The notes below the pieces were generated by a model that did not search any database, was not told the origin of the DNA, and saw only the letters and a program-made list of their open reading frames with translations. A DNA stretch of 64,000 bases from Delphinus delphis (Eukaryota; Chordata; Mammalia; Artiodactyla; Delphinidae). The position numbers and the translations under genes were made by a program. This document shows positions 21,183 to 32,661 of the stretch, piece after piece (the first letter of the stretch is position 1; the number at the start of each line of letters is the position of its first letter). Location of the stretch: contig NC_082683.1 in assembly GCF_949987515.2 (NCBI RefSeq), positions 123,962,582 through 124,026,581 on the forward strand, given 5' to 3'.

Positions 21183-21613
21183 TGTAAGGCCAACTGGCCC
21201 GAGGCAGGGGAACACAATCAGATTCACAGGTTGCATCAGGCCGAAACTTTCCGGACCACCCAGTTCCAGAAACTGACTTGGAGACTTTCCGGACCACCCA
21301 GTTCCAGGAACTGACCTGCGGACTTTGCACCCAGCCCAGCCTTCCCGCCTTTCGAGGCGCAGAGGCGCGGGACTAACGGTCCCCCAGGATACCTGAAAAG
21401 ACCACCAAATAAGGAATACCCTGCACCCTCCCAGATTCACCACACCCCTTTCCCTTCTTGCCCTATAAAATCTTGCCCAACCCTCGCCCGGGCGCGACTT
21501 CTCTGGCCCCTTTCTCTCGGACCAGTGAACCTCGCCCGGGAGCGCTCCCTAATAAAGCTCACTTGAAGCTTTCCTCTGTTTCGCGGTGCCCTTTGTTAAG
21601 ATCCGACCTTACA
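21183..21613 (+). repeat. ERV 3' LTR (431 bp)
   Basis: Begins tgtaaggcc and ends ttaca, giving canonical TG...CA ends. It differs from the 5' LTR by an extra 8-bp unit (cgaggcgcagaggcgc) and 11 substitutions by my count. TATA is at 21464-21470 and AATAAA at 21551-21556. Directly followed by the right target duplication aaaag (21614-21618). Confidence 0.93.
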
Positions 21614-21718
21614 AAAAGTTTTGTTAAAGTGCTGTTCTGTCTCTGCTTCTCAGTATCAGCAACCTTATTCTTTTCTCTTAACCAGTTGGAGTTACCCCAA
21701 CTCCTTAATGAAGTCATT

Positions 21719-22032
21719 TTTTTTAAAGGAATTTTGACTTTTTTTAAAAAAATTTAATTTATTTATTTATGGCTGTGTTGGCTCTTCGTTTCTGTGCGAG
21801 GGCTTTCTCTAGTTGCGGCAAGTGGGGGCCACTCCTCATAGCGGTGCGCGGGCCTCTCACTATCGCGGCCTCTCTTGTTGCGGAGCACAGGCTCCAGATG
21901 CGCAGGCTCAATAATTATGGCTCACGGGGCTAGTTGCTCCGCGGTATGTGGGATCTTCCCAGACGAGGGCTCGAACCCGGGTCCCCTGCATTGGCAGGCA
22001 GATTCTCAACCACTGCGCCACCAGAGAAGCCC
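21719..22032 (-). mobile_element. CHR-type SINE with 12-bp target duplication
   Basis: Body 'ggctgtgttggctcttcg' to head complement 'gccaccagagaagccc'. Flanked by aatgaagtcatt at 21707-21718 and 22033-22044. Confidence 0.9.
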
Positions 22033-22064
22033 AATGAAGTCATTCTTTAAAAATCATTTTCTCT

Positions 22065-22193
22065 CGGGACTTCCCTGGTGGTCCAGTGGTTAGACTCCGC
22101 ACTCCGGGTGCAGGGGGTACGGATTTGAGCCCTGGTTGGGGAACTAAGATCCCACATGCTACATGGTGTGGCCTAAAAACAAAAACAAACAAA
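22065..22193 (+). mobile_element. Short tRNA-derived SINE, sense, with 15-bp target duplication
   Basis: Head gggacttccctggtgg, 'gccctggttggggaactaag', A-rich tail. Flanks aaaatcattttctct at 22050-22064 and 22194-22208. It lies only 32 bases from the oppositely oriented SINE. Confidence 0.93.
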
Positions 22194-22299
22194 AAAATCA
22201 TTTTCTCTTTTCAGACAATATTAACTTAGAACAATCCCACGTGTACATAGGGAGAGAACGAATCTTAAGTGTCTATAGTAGATCAGTCACATCTATGAG

Positions 22300-22460
22300 T
22301 TTTGCATATGCTACTTAATTTATTCCGGACAATAAACCTGTAAAGTTGATGGTATTATTCCCATCAAATATAAAATTTTTACAAATGTAGAACTAAGGCC
22401 CTGAGATGTTAAGTTTTGCCCAGTGTATGTGTAGTATGTTCCAAGTTAGATTTAAGCCTA
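22300..22460 (-). repeat. MIR fragment, antisense
   Basis: 'gatggtattattcccatc', 'aaggccctgagatgttaag' and 'ttgcccagtgtatgtg' follow the order of a reversed MIR core. Old and diverged. Confidence 0.55.
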
Positions 22461-22679
22461 ACATTTCTTGTCCCAAGCATCTCAGTCTAGTAACAGAGAT
22501 AGGTACTTGAATAAATAAGTTATGAAGCTGTTTCATAAGTTACAGAGCCATTAAAAATGAGCAATATGTCTATATTTATTGCCAGTGAAAGATGTTCACC
22601 TTGTATTATTGAGTGAAAACACGTTGAAGAACAGAATCAGTATTATGAGCCTGTTCATTTATTCACTGATTCAGGAATG

Positions 22680-22790
22680 TATATTGAGTGCCTCCTTTGT
22701 CTTAGGCACTGTTCTAGGCACTTAGGATACCTGAGTGAACAAAAGAGTGTTTTTTTTTATGGAGCTTACAATCTATTAATATAGAATAGA
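22680..22790 (-). repeat. MIR/L2-like fragment
   Basis: 'attgagtgcctcctttgtct', 'taggcactgttctaggcac' and 'atggagcttacaatctatt' are standard words of ancient mammalian MIR/L2-type repeats. The family is not resolved. Confidence 0.45.
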
Positions 22791-22829
22791 ATGTAAAAGA
22801 GACGGAATTACATGAGGCAGCTTGGGCTG

Positions 22830-23301
22830 CAAGAAAGACTTGGAGAGAAAGTCTCAGTGACAGGTAAATTCATCCATAACAAATGGGTAATTGTTGGGAG
22901 ACAGTTCTCCATGTCTCTTTTGTATTTCTGCACATCTTGTGAGCAGAGGCACTGGCTGCTTTGTTCTGGACTCTCTTTTCAGAGAACAGACTTGGGAGAT
23001 ATAATATCTCCCTGTGGAGCAGAGGGCAGATTTATTTATTGTCCAGAATAATAAAGATAATGTTTTCCTTTGGGACAAAGGTTAGGCAGATTTGCTTGAT
23101 ATAAGATTTGCGTTCCTTCAGTTCAGGGTTCCCCAGCTGTGATTCAAACCCATTGCATGTGCAGTATCCCCCCAGACCCCTCCGCATTGCCCTGTGGGAA
23201 TTGGGGGACAAGGGGAACTAATGTGAACCTGAAGCTCATTCTCCTTGAGGAGTAAAATCCTTTGCCTCTGACTCAGAAGTCCTGTGTCTTCTGCCAGCAT
23301 C
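22830..23301 (+). repeat. Possible solo LTR (family unknown)
   Basis: Contains AATAAA at 23050-23055 followed by a TG-rich stretch and a pyrimidine/CAG-type end (gtgtcttctgccagca), the architecture of an LTR R-U5 region. No target duplication or internal sequence was found. It could instead be unique intron. Confidence 0.3.
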
Positions 23302-23557
23302 CATGAAATGGTGGCAGGTAGCTTGTTAGCTTACAAGTAGGCCAGACTCATCACAGTTCTTGATAATAGGCATGAGTTTATTTTTATTTTAATTTGAGAG
23401 GACTCAGTTTTTTTTTTTTTAAACTTATAGTTCTTATTTTTATCCTAGCTTTCAGCTCCTATTTCTTGGTGTAGTGCATTTAATTACCAAAAGGGTAGGG
23501 GAGGTTTATACTAGGTTGTTCTAGAAGCCCATTTTATGGAATGTGGGGCAATACAAT

Positions 23558-23914
23558 TTTTTAAAAAATAAATAAATTTATTTATTTATTTTTGGCTGTG
23601 TTGGGTCTTCGTTGCTGCGTGCAGGCTTTTCTCTAGTTGTCGTGAGCGGGGGCCACTCTTCATTGTGGTGCGTGGGCTTCTCATTGTGGTGGCTTCTCGT
23701 TGCGGAGCATGGGCTCTAGGCACGCGGGTTTCAGCAGTTGTGGCACTCAGACTTCAGTAGTTGTGCCTCGCGGGCTCTAGAGCGCAGGCTCAGTAGTTGT
23801 GGCGCATGGGCATAGTTGCTCCGCGGCATGTAGGATCTTCCCGGACCGGGGCTCAAACCCGTGTCCCCTGCATTGGCAGGCGGATTCTTAACCACTGGGC
23901 CACCAGGGAAGCCC
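23558..23914 (-). mobile_element. CHR-1-type SINE with target duplication
   Basis: Long form from an aaataaatttatttattt-type tail to 'gccaccagggaagccc'. Flanks aatacaat at 23550-23557 and 23915-23922. Confidence 0.92.
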
Positions 23915-23922
23915 AATACAAT

Positions 23923-25105
23923 CATTTTGATCTCCTAAGTCACATATAAAAATATCATTTAGGAGCTGTCTTGTCCCTATCGTGTCTCAGTGCATGTTTT
24001 TATGTACAAGGTCATATGGAAGAATTCTTGCTCAAATTACTCACTTTGTCTTCTATTCTCTCATGTTGCACTACCATTTTCTCTAGTTGGAAATGGCTGG
24101 AGCCATGTTTTCAAGCCCAGATTTTAAAAATTTGGAAGAAAATTTTTAATACTTTTTTCTTAGCATTTTAATGAATTTTAATTACTGTCGTGTTGTTAAT
24201 TTGAATACTTCTTTCCTTAACTCTTAATTTATAACTCAGTAGGATTGCCAAAGGAATTGGCCAAAAGGAAAAGATTTAAAAAAATTTTTTCTGTTTACTA
24301 GTTAGCATCTTTTTAAAACTGAAAATCAGATTTGAAAAGTTAATTATATAAAGTATAACCTAATTCATGAAAATACTTTGCTGAATTTCTGCAGGTTGTT
24401 TTATTCCAATAAGTTTAGGAAGTATACCCCACCCGAACACACGCAAAATCTTTAACCCACGTGTTCATCCATTATCTAGCGATCTTACCAGTTACAGGCA
24501 AGGACAGAGAAAACAGTCTGGCTTCAAGAAGATCTTGCTCTTTACGTGGAATGCAAGAAAACATAATAGAGTCCCTTGTGACAGTATATAGAGAGCATAG
24601 TCAGATTTAATTTTGAAATCTCATCAGCCTGATTACTTAGCTAATTACTGTTCTTTGTCATATATATATTCGGCTTCCTTTCATTACAGCTTCTGAATAA
24701 GCATGAAGCTTTTTGGTCCATTTTTGGTAAAAATGGTTCATTTCTTAAACATAATTTCTCTTTTTCAAAGGAGGAATTTATTATATTTTTGAAGTATGAT
24801 AACTTTTCTGCTATTGATGGATATTTAGGCTGATTTAATTTTTGTGCTCTCACATTTCATCACTGTGAAATGAACTTCTAAGTATTTTAGCATTTCTGAA
24901 AGTGAGATGTTTAAAAATAGGTGGCATATTCTAAAACAGTTTGCCATCCTTTTTAAAATTGAAAACCTATTCCCCACCTCCAGTCTTCTCTTATCCCCTT
25001 TCTCTGCTTTATTTTTCCATATAGAGTTTTTAGCAAGTCACATATTGTTTATTTTCTTTCATTAAGCTAACTAGAGTCAGGGATCTTTTTCTCTTTTATT
25101 TTACC
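23923..25105. other. Intron 1 sequence, no recognised feature
   Basis: AT-rich, unique-looking. I see no repeat or exon. Confidence 0.4.
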
Positions 25106-25195
25106 ATTGTATCTCTAGCTCCTAGAACACGACCTGGAATGGAGTAAGTACACAATATATTTGTTGAATGAATGGATGAATGAAGGGAACATTTA
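25106..25195 (+). repeat. L2 3' end
   Basis: 'ctctagctcctagaacacg' then 'atatatttgttgaatgaatg' plus atgaatga repeats is the characteristic L2 terminus. Confidence 0.65.
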
Positions 25196-25196
25196 A

Positions 25197-25400
25197 GTGT
25201 TTATTGTGGTTCCAGATACTGTGCTAAGCCCTTTCTCTCCTTGAATCACTTAATAACCACATGAGGTAGGTAGGTACTCTAATGAGGAAACTAGGGCTGA
25301 GGAGGAGTTAATTTGCCCAGTGTCACTCAGCCCGTAAATGGAAGAATTAAAATTAGAGCTTGACTCTACCTCATGACAGTTCCTAGGCTCTTAACAGTGT
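25197..25400 (-). repeat. MIR, antisense
   Basis: Ordered MIR words on the reverse strand: 'atactgtgctaagcccttt', 'aataaccacatgaggtagg', 'gaggaaactagggctgag', 'gcccagtgtcactcagcc'. It ends about 55 bases before exon 2. Confidence 0.75.
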
Positions 25401-25456
25401 TACACTTGTCTAAGCAATGAATTGTATGATTTATTTAGTTCTTTCTTTTTAAACAG

Positions 25457-25518
25457 GAAGAAGAGAATTTATCCAAAGATTAAAACTTGAAGCAACCCTG
25501 AATGTGCATGATGGCTGT
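25457..25518 (+). CDS. DCAF6: DCAF6 exon 2
   Basis: 62-bp exon between a polypyrimidine tract with aaacag (acceptor ends 25456) and donor gtaagt (25519). The first two bases complete the glycine begun at base 33, then the exon reads RREFIQRLKLEATLNVHDGC. This is the lead-in to the first WD40 blade. HDGC is the start of the repeat's GH-type dipeptide region. It ends in phase 0. Confidence 0.95.
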
Positions 25519-26220
25519 GTAAGTAATAGTTAATTCTCAACTATGAAGGACTTTAATACTAAGTGTTCAGGTGTTTGAGGAACTGCCCCAGTCCTCCCAA
25601 AAGAGATTGGACTAAGTATAAGAAAATGGGAGAATTAAGTTTTACATTAAAACGTAAAAGTATACTTTGAATTTAGGAAAGCATATGGGAGATTTTTTAA
25701 AGAATGATGAGTTTTCTAACATTATCAAAAGGTTTTCATCTCTTTCACTCTATTGGTACTGATTTTGTGACAGTCACTAATGATCTTAATGTCTCCAAAT
25801 CTAGTGGTCACTTCTCAGAAACTTTAGACATTTGTTGAATACATTTTCTTTTTTGAAATACTTATTCTCTTGGATTCTGCTAACACCACACTCTCTTGGT
25901 TTTCTTTCTATCTCATTGACTTGTTGCATCTTCTCTGTCTTCTTCCCTGACTCCTCCACCTCTTCACCTTCAAATGTTGGATGTACCAACATTCTATCTT
26001 GGTTCCTCCCACCCTGTTTTCTCTTCACTTTTCTAAGTGATTTTGTTTAGTCCCATGGCTGAAAAACATGACTTCCAACTTTCCACTTCTTCCCAGAACT
26101 CCAGATTTATGTAAATAACTCTCTAGTTAACATTTCCAGTTGCATGTCTAATAGCACCCCAAATTTAACAAGGTCAAAACAAAACTCTTGTAAGGTTTTG
26201 TTAGGAAAACTTCAGACACT
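25519..26220. other. Intron 2 start, no recognised feature
   Basis: A pyrimidine-rich stretch (25880-26030) creates an open frame with no known domain. No repeat is identified. Confidence 0.4.
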
Positions 26221-26547
26221 GGACTTTCCTGGTGGCACAGTGATTAAGAATCTGCCTGCCAATGCAAGGGACATGGGTTCAAGCTGTGGTCTGGGAAGAT
26301 CCCACATGCCGCGGAGCAACTAAGCCTGTGTGTAACAACTACTGAGCCTGTGCTCTAGACCCCGTGAGACACAACTGCTGAGCTCGTGTGCCACAACTAC
26401 TGAAGCCCATGTGCCTAGAGCCCGTGCTCTGCAACAAGAGAAGCCACCACAATGAGAAGCCCACGTGCAGAAACGAAGACCAAACACAGCCAAAAATAAA
26501 TGAGTGAATGAATAAATAAAAAAATCAATCAATTAATTAAAAAAAAC
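26221..26547 (+). mobile_element. CHR-1-type SINE, sense
   Basis: Head ggactttcctggtggcacag, then 'cgcggagcaactaagcctg', 'gaagccaccacaatgagaag' and an A-rich aataaat tail. A full-length long-form SINE in the gene's orientation. No clear target duplication. Confidence 0.9.
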
Positions 26548-26829
26548 CCTTTAATCATGCTTTTCATATACTCAGGACCTGGATTTAGCAGTTAATCAAG
26601 ATTTTGGCACATTTTCTTTTACCACTTCATTTTTTTTCTCTTTGCCGAAGTATTTTAAAGCAAATCTCAGATGTGAAATCATTTCACCTCTGTATATAAG
26701 CTAAAAGTAATGGACATTTTTTTATGTAATCAAAATGGCATTATATAATTTAACAAGATAGTATATTTTTTGGTATCATCTAATACATAGTCCATAATCA
26801 AATTTCCCCCATTGTTTAAAAATCTCCTT

Positions 26830-29800
26830 TTTTTTTTAAACATTCTTATTGGAGTATAATTGTTTTACAATGTTGTGTTAGTTTCTGCTGTACAAAACAG
26901 TGAATCAGCTATATGTATACATATATCCCCATATCCCCTCCCTCTTGAGCCTCCCTCCCACCCTCCCTATTGCACCCCTCTAGGTCATCACAAAGCATCG
27001 AGCTGATTTCCCTGTGCTATGCAGCAGCTTCCCACTAGCCATCCATTTCACATTTGGTAGTGTATATATGTCAATGCTACTCTCTCACTTCGTACCAGCT
27101 TCCCCTTCCCACTCTGTGTCCTCAAGTCTGTTCTCTACGTTTGTGTCTTTATTCCTGTCCTCCCACTAGGTTTTAGATTGCTTATATGTGTGTTAGCATA
27201 TGGTATTTGCTTTTCTCTTTCTGACTTACTTCACTCTGTATGACAGGCTCTAGGTCCGTCCACCTCATTACAAATGACTCAATTTTGTTCCTTTTTATGG
27301 CAGAGTAATATTCCATTGTATATAGGTACCACATCTTCTTTATCCATTCATCTGTCAATGGACATTTAGGTTGCTTCCATGTCTTGGCTATTGTAAATAG
27401 TGCTGCAGTGAACTTTGTGTTACATGACTCTTTTTGAATTATGGTTTTCTCAGGGTATATGCCCAGTAGTGGGATTGCTGGGTCATTAGGTAGTTCTATT
27501 TTCAGTGTTTTAAAGAACCTCCATACTGTTCTCCATAGTGGCTATATCAATTTACATTCCCACCAACAGTGCAGGAGCGTTCTCTTTTCTCCACACCCTC
27601 TCCAGCATTTATTGTTTCTAGATTTCTTGATGATGGCCATTCTGACCGGTGTGAGGTGATACCTCATTGTGGTTTTGATTTGCATTTCTCTAATGATTAG
27701 TGCTGTTGAACATCTTTTCATGTGTTTGTTGGCAATCTGCATGTCTACTTTGGAGAAATGTCTGTTTAGGTCTTCCGCCCATTCTTGGATCGGGTTGCTT
27801 GGTCTTTTGATACTGAGATGCATAAGCTGCTTGTATGTTTTGGAGATTAATCCTTTGTCCGTTGCTTCGTTTGCAAATATTTTCTCCCATTTGGAGGTTT
27901 GTCTTTTTCTCTTGTTTATGGTTTCCTTTGCTGTGCAAAAGCTTTTAAGGTTCATTAGGTCCCATTTGTTTATTTTTGATTTTATTTCCGTTAATCTAGG
28001 AGGTGGGTCAAAAAGGATCTTGCTGTGATTTATGTCATAGAGTGTTCTGCCTATGTTTTCCTCTAAGAGTTTGATAGTGTCTGGTCTTACATTTAGGTCT
28101 TTAATCCATTTTGAGTTTATTTTTGTGTATGGTGTTAGGAAGTGTTCTAATTTCATTCTTTTACCTGTAGCTGTCCGGTTTTCCCAGCACCACTTATTGA
28201 AGAAGCTGTCTTTTCTCCATTGTATATTCTTGCCTCCTTTCTCAAAGGTAAGGTGACCATATGTGTGTGGGTTTATCACTGGGCTTTCTATCCTATTCCA
28301 TTGATTGATATACTGTTTTTGTGCCAGTACCATACTGTCTTGATTACTGTAGCTTTGTAGTATAGTCTGAAGTCAGGGAGCCTGATTCCTCCAGCTCTGT
28401 TTTCTTTCTCAAGATTGCTTTGGCTATTTGGGGTCTTTTGTGTTTCTGTGCAAATTGTAAAATTTTTTGTTCTAGTTCAGTGAAGAATGCCATTGGTAGT
28501 TTGATAGGGATTGCACTGAATCCGTAGATTGCTTTGAGTAATATAGTCATTTTCACAATATTGATTCTTCTAATCCAAGAACATGGTATATCTTTCCATC
28601 TGTTTGTATGGTCTTTAATGTGTTTCATCAGTGTCTTATAGATTTCAGCGTGCAGGTCTTTTGCCTCCTTAGGTAGATTATTCCTAGGTATTTTATTCTT
28701 TTTGTTGCAGTGGTAAATGGGATTGTTTCCATAATTTCTGTTTCTGATTTTTCATTTTTAGTGTGTAGGAATGCAACAGATTTCTGTGCATTAATTTTGT
28801 ATCCTGCTACTTTACCAAATTCATTGATCAGCTCTAGCAGTTTTCTGGTGTCATCTTTAGGATTTTCTATGTATAGATCATGTCATCTGCAAACAGTGAC
28901 ACTTTTTCTTCTTTTCCAATTTAGATTCCTTTTATTTCTTTTTCCTCTCTGACTGCCATGGATAATACTTCCAAAACTATGTTGAATAATAGTGGTGAAA
29001 GTGGGCAACCTTGTCTTGTTCCTGATCTTAGGGGAAATGCTTTCAGTTTTTCACCATTGAGAATGATGTTGGCTGTGAATTTGTCATATATGGCTTTTAT
29101 TATGTTGAGGTAGGTTCTCTCTATGCCCACTTTCTGGAGAGTTTTTATCATAACTGGGTGTTGAATTTTGTCAAAAGCTTTTTCTGCATCTATTGAGGTG
29201 ATCACATGGTTTTTATCCTTCAGTTTGCTAATATGGTGCGCCACATTGATTGTTTTGCATATAGTGAAGAATCCTTGCATTCCTGGAATAAACCCCACTT
29301 GATCATGATGTATGATCCTTTTAATGTGCTGTTGGATTCTGTTTGCTAGTATTTTGTTGAGGATTTTTGCATCTATGTTCGCATCTATGGCCTGTAATTT
29401 TTTTTTTTTCTTTGATATATTTGTCTTGTTTGGTATCAGGGTGATGGTGGCCTCATAGAATGAGTTTGGGAGTATTCCTCACTCTGCTGTATTTTGGAAG
29501 AGTTTTAGAAAGGTAGTTGTTCACTCTTCTCTAAATCTTTGTTAGAATTTGCCTGTGAAGCCATGTGGCCCTGGGCTTTTTGTTTGTTGGAAGATTTTTA
29601 ATCACAGTTTCAATTTCAGTGCTTGTGAATGGTCTGTTCATACTTTCTAGTCCTTCCTGGTTCAGTCTTGGAAGATTGTACTCTTCTAAGAATTTGTCCA
29701 TTTCTTCCAGGTTTTCTATTTTATTGGCATATAGTTGCTTTTAGTAATCTCTCACGCTCCTTTGTATTTCTGCAGTCAGTTGTTACTTCTCCTTTTTCAT

Positions 29801-30300
29801 TTCTAATTCTGTTGATTTGAGTCTTCTCCTTTTTTTCCTGATGAGCCTAATGGTTTATCAATTTTGTTTATCTTCTCAAAGAACCAGCTTTTAGTTTTAT
29901 TGATCTTTGCTATTGTTTCCTTCATTTCTTTTTCATTTATTTCTGATCTGATCTTTATGATTTCTTTCCTTTTGCTAACTTCAGGTTTTTTTTTTGTTCT
30001 TTCTCTGATTGCTTTAGGTGTAAGGTTAGGTTGTTTATTTGAGATTTTTCTTGTTTTTTGAGGTAGGATTGTATTCCTATAAACTTCCCTCTTAGAACTG
30101 CTTTTGCTGCATTCCATAGGTTTTAGGTCATTGTGTTTTCGTTGTCATTTGTTTCTAGGTATTTATTTGATTTCTTCTTTGATTTCTTCTGTGATCTCTT
30201 AGTTGTTTAGAAGCATATTGTTTAGCCTCCATATGTTTTTATTTTTTTACCGTTTTCTTCCTGTAATTGATAGCTAGTCTCATAGTGTTGTGGTCCAAAA
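26830..30300 (-). mobile_element. Younger L1, 5'-truncated, antisense (~3.5 kb)
   Basis: T-rich tail at 26830, 3'UTR 'attggagtataattgtttta', then ORF2 read on the minus strand. The C-terminal frame 27542-28333 (263 codons) contains [20 protein letters not shown]. The RT frame 28921-29298 has [14 protein letters not shown] and [15 protein letters not shown]. The frame is interrupted several times and sequence 5' of about 30300 is missing, so it is inactive. Confidence 0.87.
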
Positions 30301-30305
30301 AGGTA

Positions 30306-30354
30306 CTTGATTGGCAGGCAGATTCTTAAGTACTGCACCACCAGGGAAGTCCCC
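30306..30354 (-). mobile_element. Truncated SINE head
   Basis: 'ttggcaggcagattctta' to 'caccaccagggaagtcccc' is the 5' end of a CHR SINE read backwards. Its body and tail are missing where it abuts the L1 break, which suggests a deletion joining the two. Confidence 0.75.
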
Positions 30355-31344
30355 GGAATCTCTAGTCAACACTTTAGGTGATTTTAATCTAGGTGATCTG
30401 TGGATCATACTTTGGAAAACAGTGCTATAGCTACTAATTGAAAACATGAGACTAGAACGAGCACATGGAAAGAAATTGCAAACTGGAGGGTCTAGGCCTT
30501 AACTCTAAGGATTCAAACATTTAAAACTTAAGCAAAGAGGGGAAAAGTGTCTATAGTCCGATCCTCCAAATGTTATCTTTTTCCTGTTCACAGTTGTGGT
30601 ATTATAATTATGCTGTAAATACACTTTTGATATCAATATATGTTATTTATTTTAAATCTTAGCACCACTCTTGAGGTTCTCCTGATGCTCATGGTTAAAA
30701 ATGGATCATAACAAAAAGAAATGGACATGTACTGCACTACCTTATTCTGTTCTTATCCTCCTTAAGCAGCCTCTTTTAATCCGTGTTTTATTTCAGATCT
30801 TCCGGTAATTTCTTTCATTTCTGTGTGATAGTGTTATGTTGGTCTTTCTTGAAGTGTCAACTTTGGGTGTTGTCCATTGTTTTTCTGCTATGATAGAAGA
30901 GGAATTAACTAATTTATGCAATTGTCTAAGATGTAGGCTTCTCACAAATTTTGTTACTGTTCTCAGTCTCTCCAGCTGTCACTTTAATTTTAAACAACAC
31001 ACTTAAGCATCGTTTTGTTTTTCTGTCATTCATAGACAGTATTTCTTGAATCCCTATTCTGTAAAGTATATTTAAGGCTTTCACCCTTCTTCCACCTTCC
31101 TATCTCTATTTCACACCTTTTTCAGCTATATATGCTTTTGTATTGTCAGTGTTGATTTCATTTGCCTCCTATTCTGTAGCCATTGTTATTTTCTGAAATT
31201 TGTCAATGTATTTATTCTAAAAGTCAAAATTCAGTAAACAGTGTTAATGTCTTATACATATGTATATGTCATAGTTTTCATTAAGCTCTTCACAATAAGG
31301 AGAGAAGAGGAAGAAAATTATATAATATATCATCTATTTTATAG
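30355..31344. other. Intron 2 sequence, no recognised feature
   Basis: AT-rich intron with no clear element. Confidence 0.4.
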
Positions 31345-31905
31345 GTGAGCACACTCAGCTGCTCAAAACTCTCTAATGGGTTTCTGGCTTACGTATAGTA
31401 AATCCAAAGGCCTTATTGCTTCAGAGACCCTACATGATTTGGCACTTGCCTTCTTTTCCGTTTCATCCCTTACTGTATTCTCCATTATACATGTTTGTTT
31501 TAGTCATACTCATCTTTTTGCTGTTTCTTTAAATGCACCTAGTACACCTCTGTCGTACGTATTTTGTTTTTTGCCTAGAACTTTCTTCCTCACATATCTT
31601 TGAAGCTTACCTCGTCATTTCATTTAGCTTTAACTTAATCTGTCGGAGACGCTTTTCCTGACCACCCTAATAGCTCCCCACTCCTCATCAGTATCTTTCT
31701 CTTTCTTCTGTTTTTTTCACCATAATACTGACATTATAATTATGCATTTATTTATTTGTTCATAGTCTGCATACCTGCCTCCCTCTACTCTAGCACTCTG
31801 GACACCAAATATATCTTCATAAATTTATTTTCTTCGTCTAGTGTCGAGGGGAGTGCCTACCACATATTTGGCACTTATGAAGTGTTTATTGAAGAGACAA
31901 AAGCA
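31345..31905 (+). repeat. L2 element, sense
   Basis: Ordered L2 words: 'aatccaaaggccttattgc', 'ccctacatgatttggcactt', 'agaactttcttcctcacat', 'cttttcctgaccaccctaa' and 'ggcacttatgaagtgtttat'. About 560 bp, old. Confidence 0.7.
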
Positions 31906-32288
31906 TGTGTTACATATTGGATTTTATGTGTTTCTTTAAGGAACTAAGGTCAAGTCTTTCTCCTTACTCAAAGGACAATTTTCTAGTGTTAATTTCAGAT
32001 GGATTCTTGCATAATGTATAACTGCCTTTGTGGTATTCTGAAGTTTTTACAAGCTGTGGATTCTGTATCTTTCCAGTTTTGAATTTACTTTCAGGTTTTA
32101 CTGAGTATTTTCTCAAATATTTTTCTAAGGATGAGTGGAACATAAACTTTTCTTGCTAGCTTAAAGATATCTTTTCTGCTTGCATACTAAAAAAATTTTT
32201 GTCCTTATTTTTATTTTGCATTTTTTTAAAACGAGTGATGCCTTCTCATTGTACAAAAATAAACTACATAAAAAAATACACATTGAGA

Positions 32289-32661
32289 GACTTCCCTGGT
32301 GGTCCAGTGGTTAAGAATCCACCTTCTGATGCATGGGATGCAGGTTCGATCCCTGGTCGGGATCCGACATGCCATGGGGCAACTAAGCCCACGTGCCACA
32401 ACTACTGAGCCCACATGCTCTAGAGCCCGTGTGCTACCACTAGAGAGCCTGCGTGCTGCAACTACTGAGCCCACATGCCACAACTAGAGAGCCTGTGCAC
32501 CACAACTACTGAGCCTGCGTGCTCTAGAGCCTGCACGCCACAACTAGAGAGAAGCCCATGCGCCACAATGAAAGATCCTGCATACTACAATGAAGATCTC
32601 GCATTCCACAACTAAGACCAAGCACAGCCAAAATAAATACACTAAATTAACAAAAAAAAAG
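32289..32661 (+). mobile_element. CHR-1-type SINE, sense, with 12-bp target duplication
   Basis: Head gacttccctggtggtccag and A-rich tail, flanked by tacacattgaga at 32277-32288 and 32662-32673. The interior has extra rounds of the 'cacaactactgagcc / ctctagagcc' module. Confidence 0.93.

Larger units (their letters stand above)
17151..21613 (+). mobile_element. Class I endogenous retrovirus (ERV-F/H-like), internally deleted provirus
   Basis: A 4,463-bp provirus in the same orientation as DCAF6, with LTRs at 17151-17573 and 21183-21613, tRNA-Phe primer binding site, splice donor, gag, protease and partial pol. It is flanked by the 5-bp duplication aaaag at 17146-17150 and 21614-21618, which shows that both LTRs belong to one insertion. 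Two CCHC zinc knuckles, the tRNA-Phe primer and gag and pro in one frame place it near the mammalian ERV-F/ERV-H groups of gammaretrovirus-like elements. Breaks: an in-frame stop in gag, loss of the RT catalytic core, a frameshift, and loss of RNase H (beyond its start), integrase and nearly all env. It is defective. GC content far exceeds the flanking intron. Confidence 0.93.

Noticed and set aside
27669..28028. Plus-strand frames of 60-180 codons opposite the L1 elements (also 34972-35415, 59530-59937, 62241-62777)
   Set aside because: Shadow frames on the strand opposite L1 ORF1/ORF2, with hydrophobic F/S/L-rich translations typical of reversed L1.
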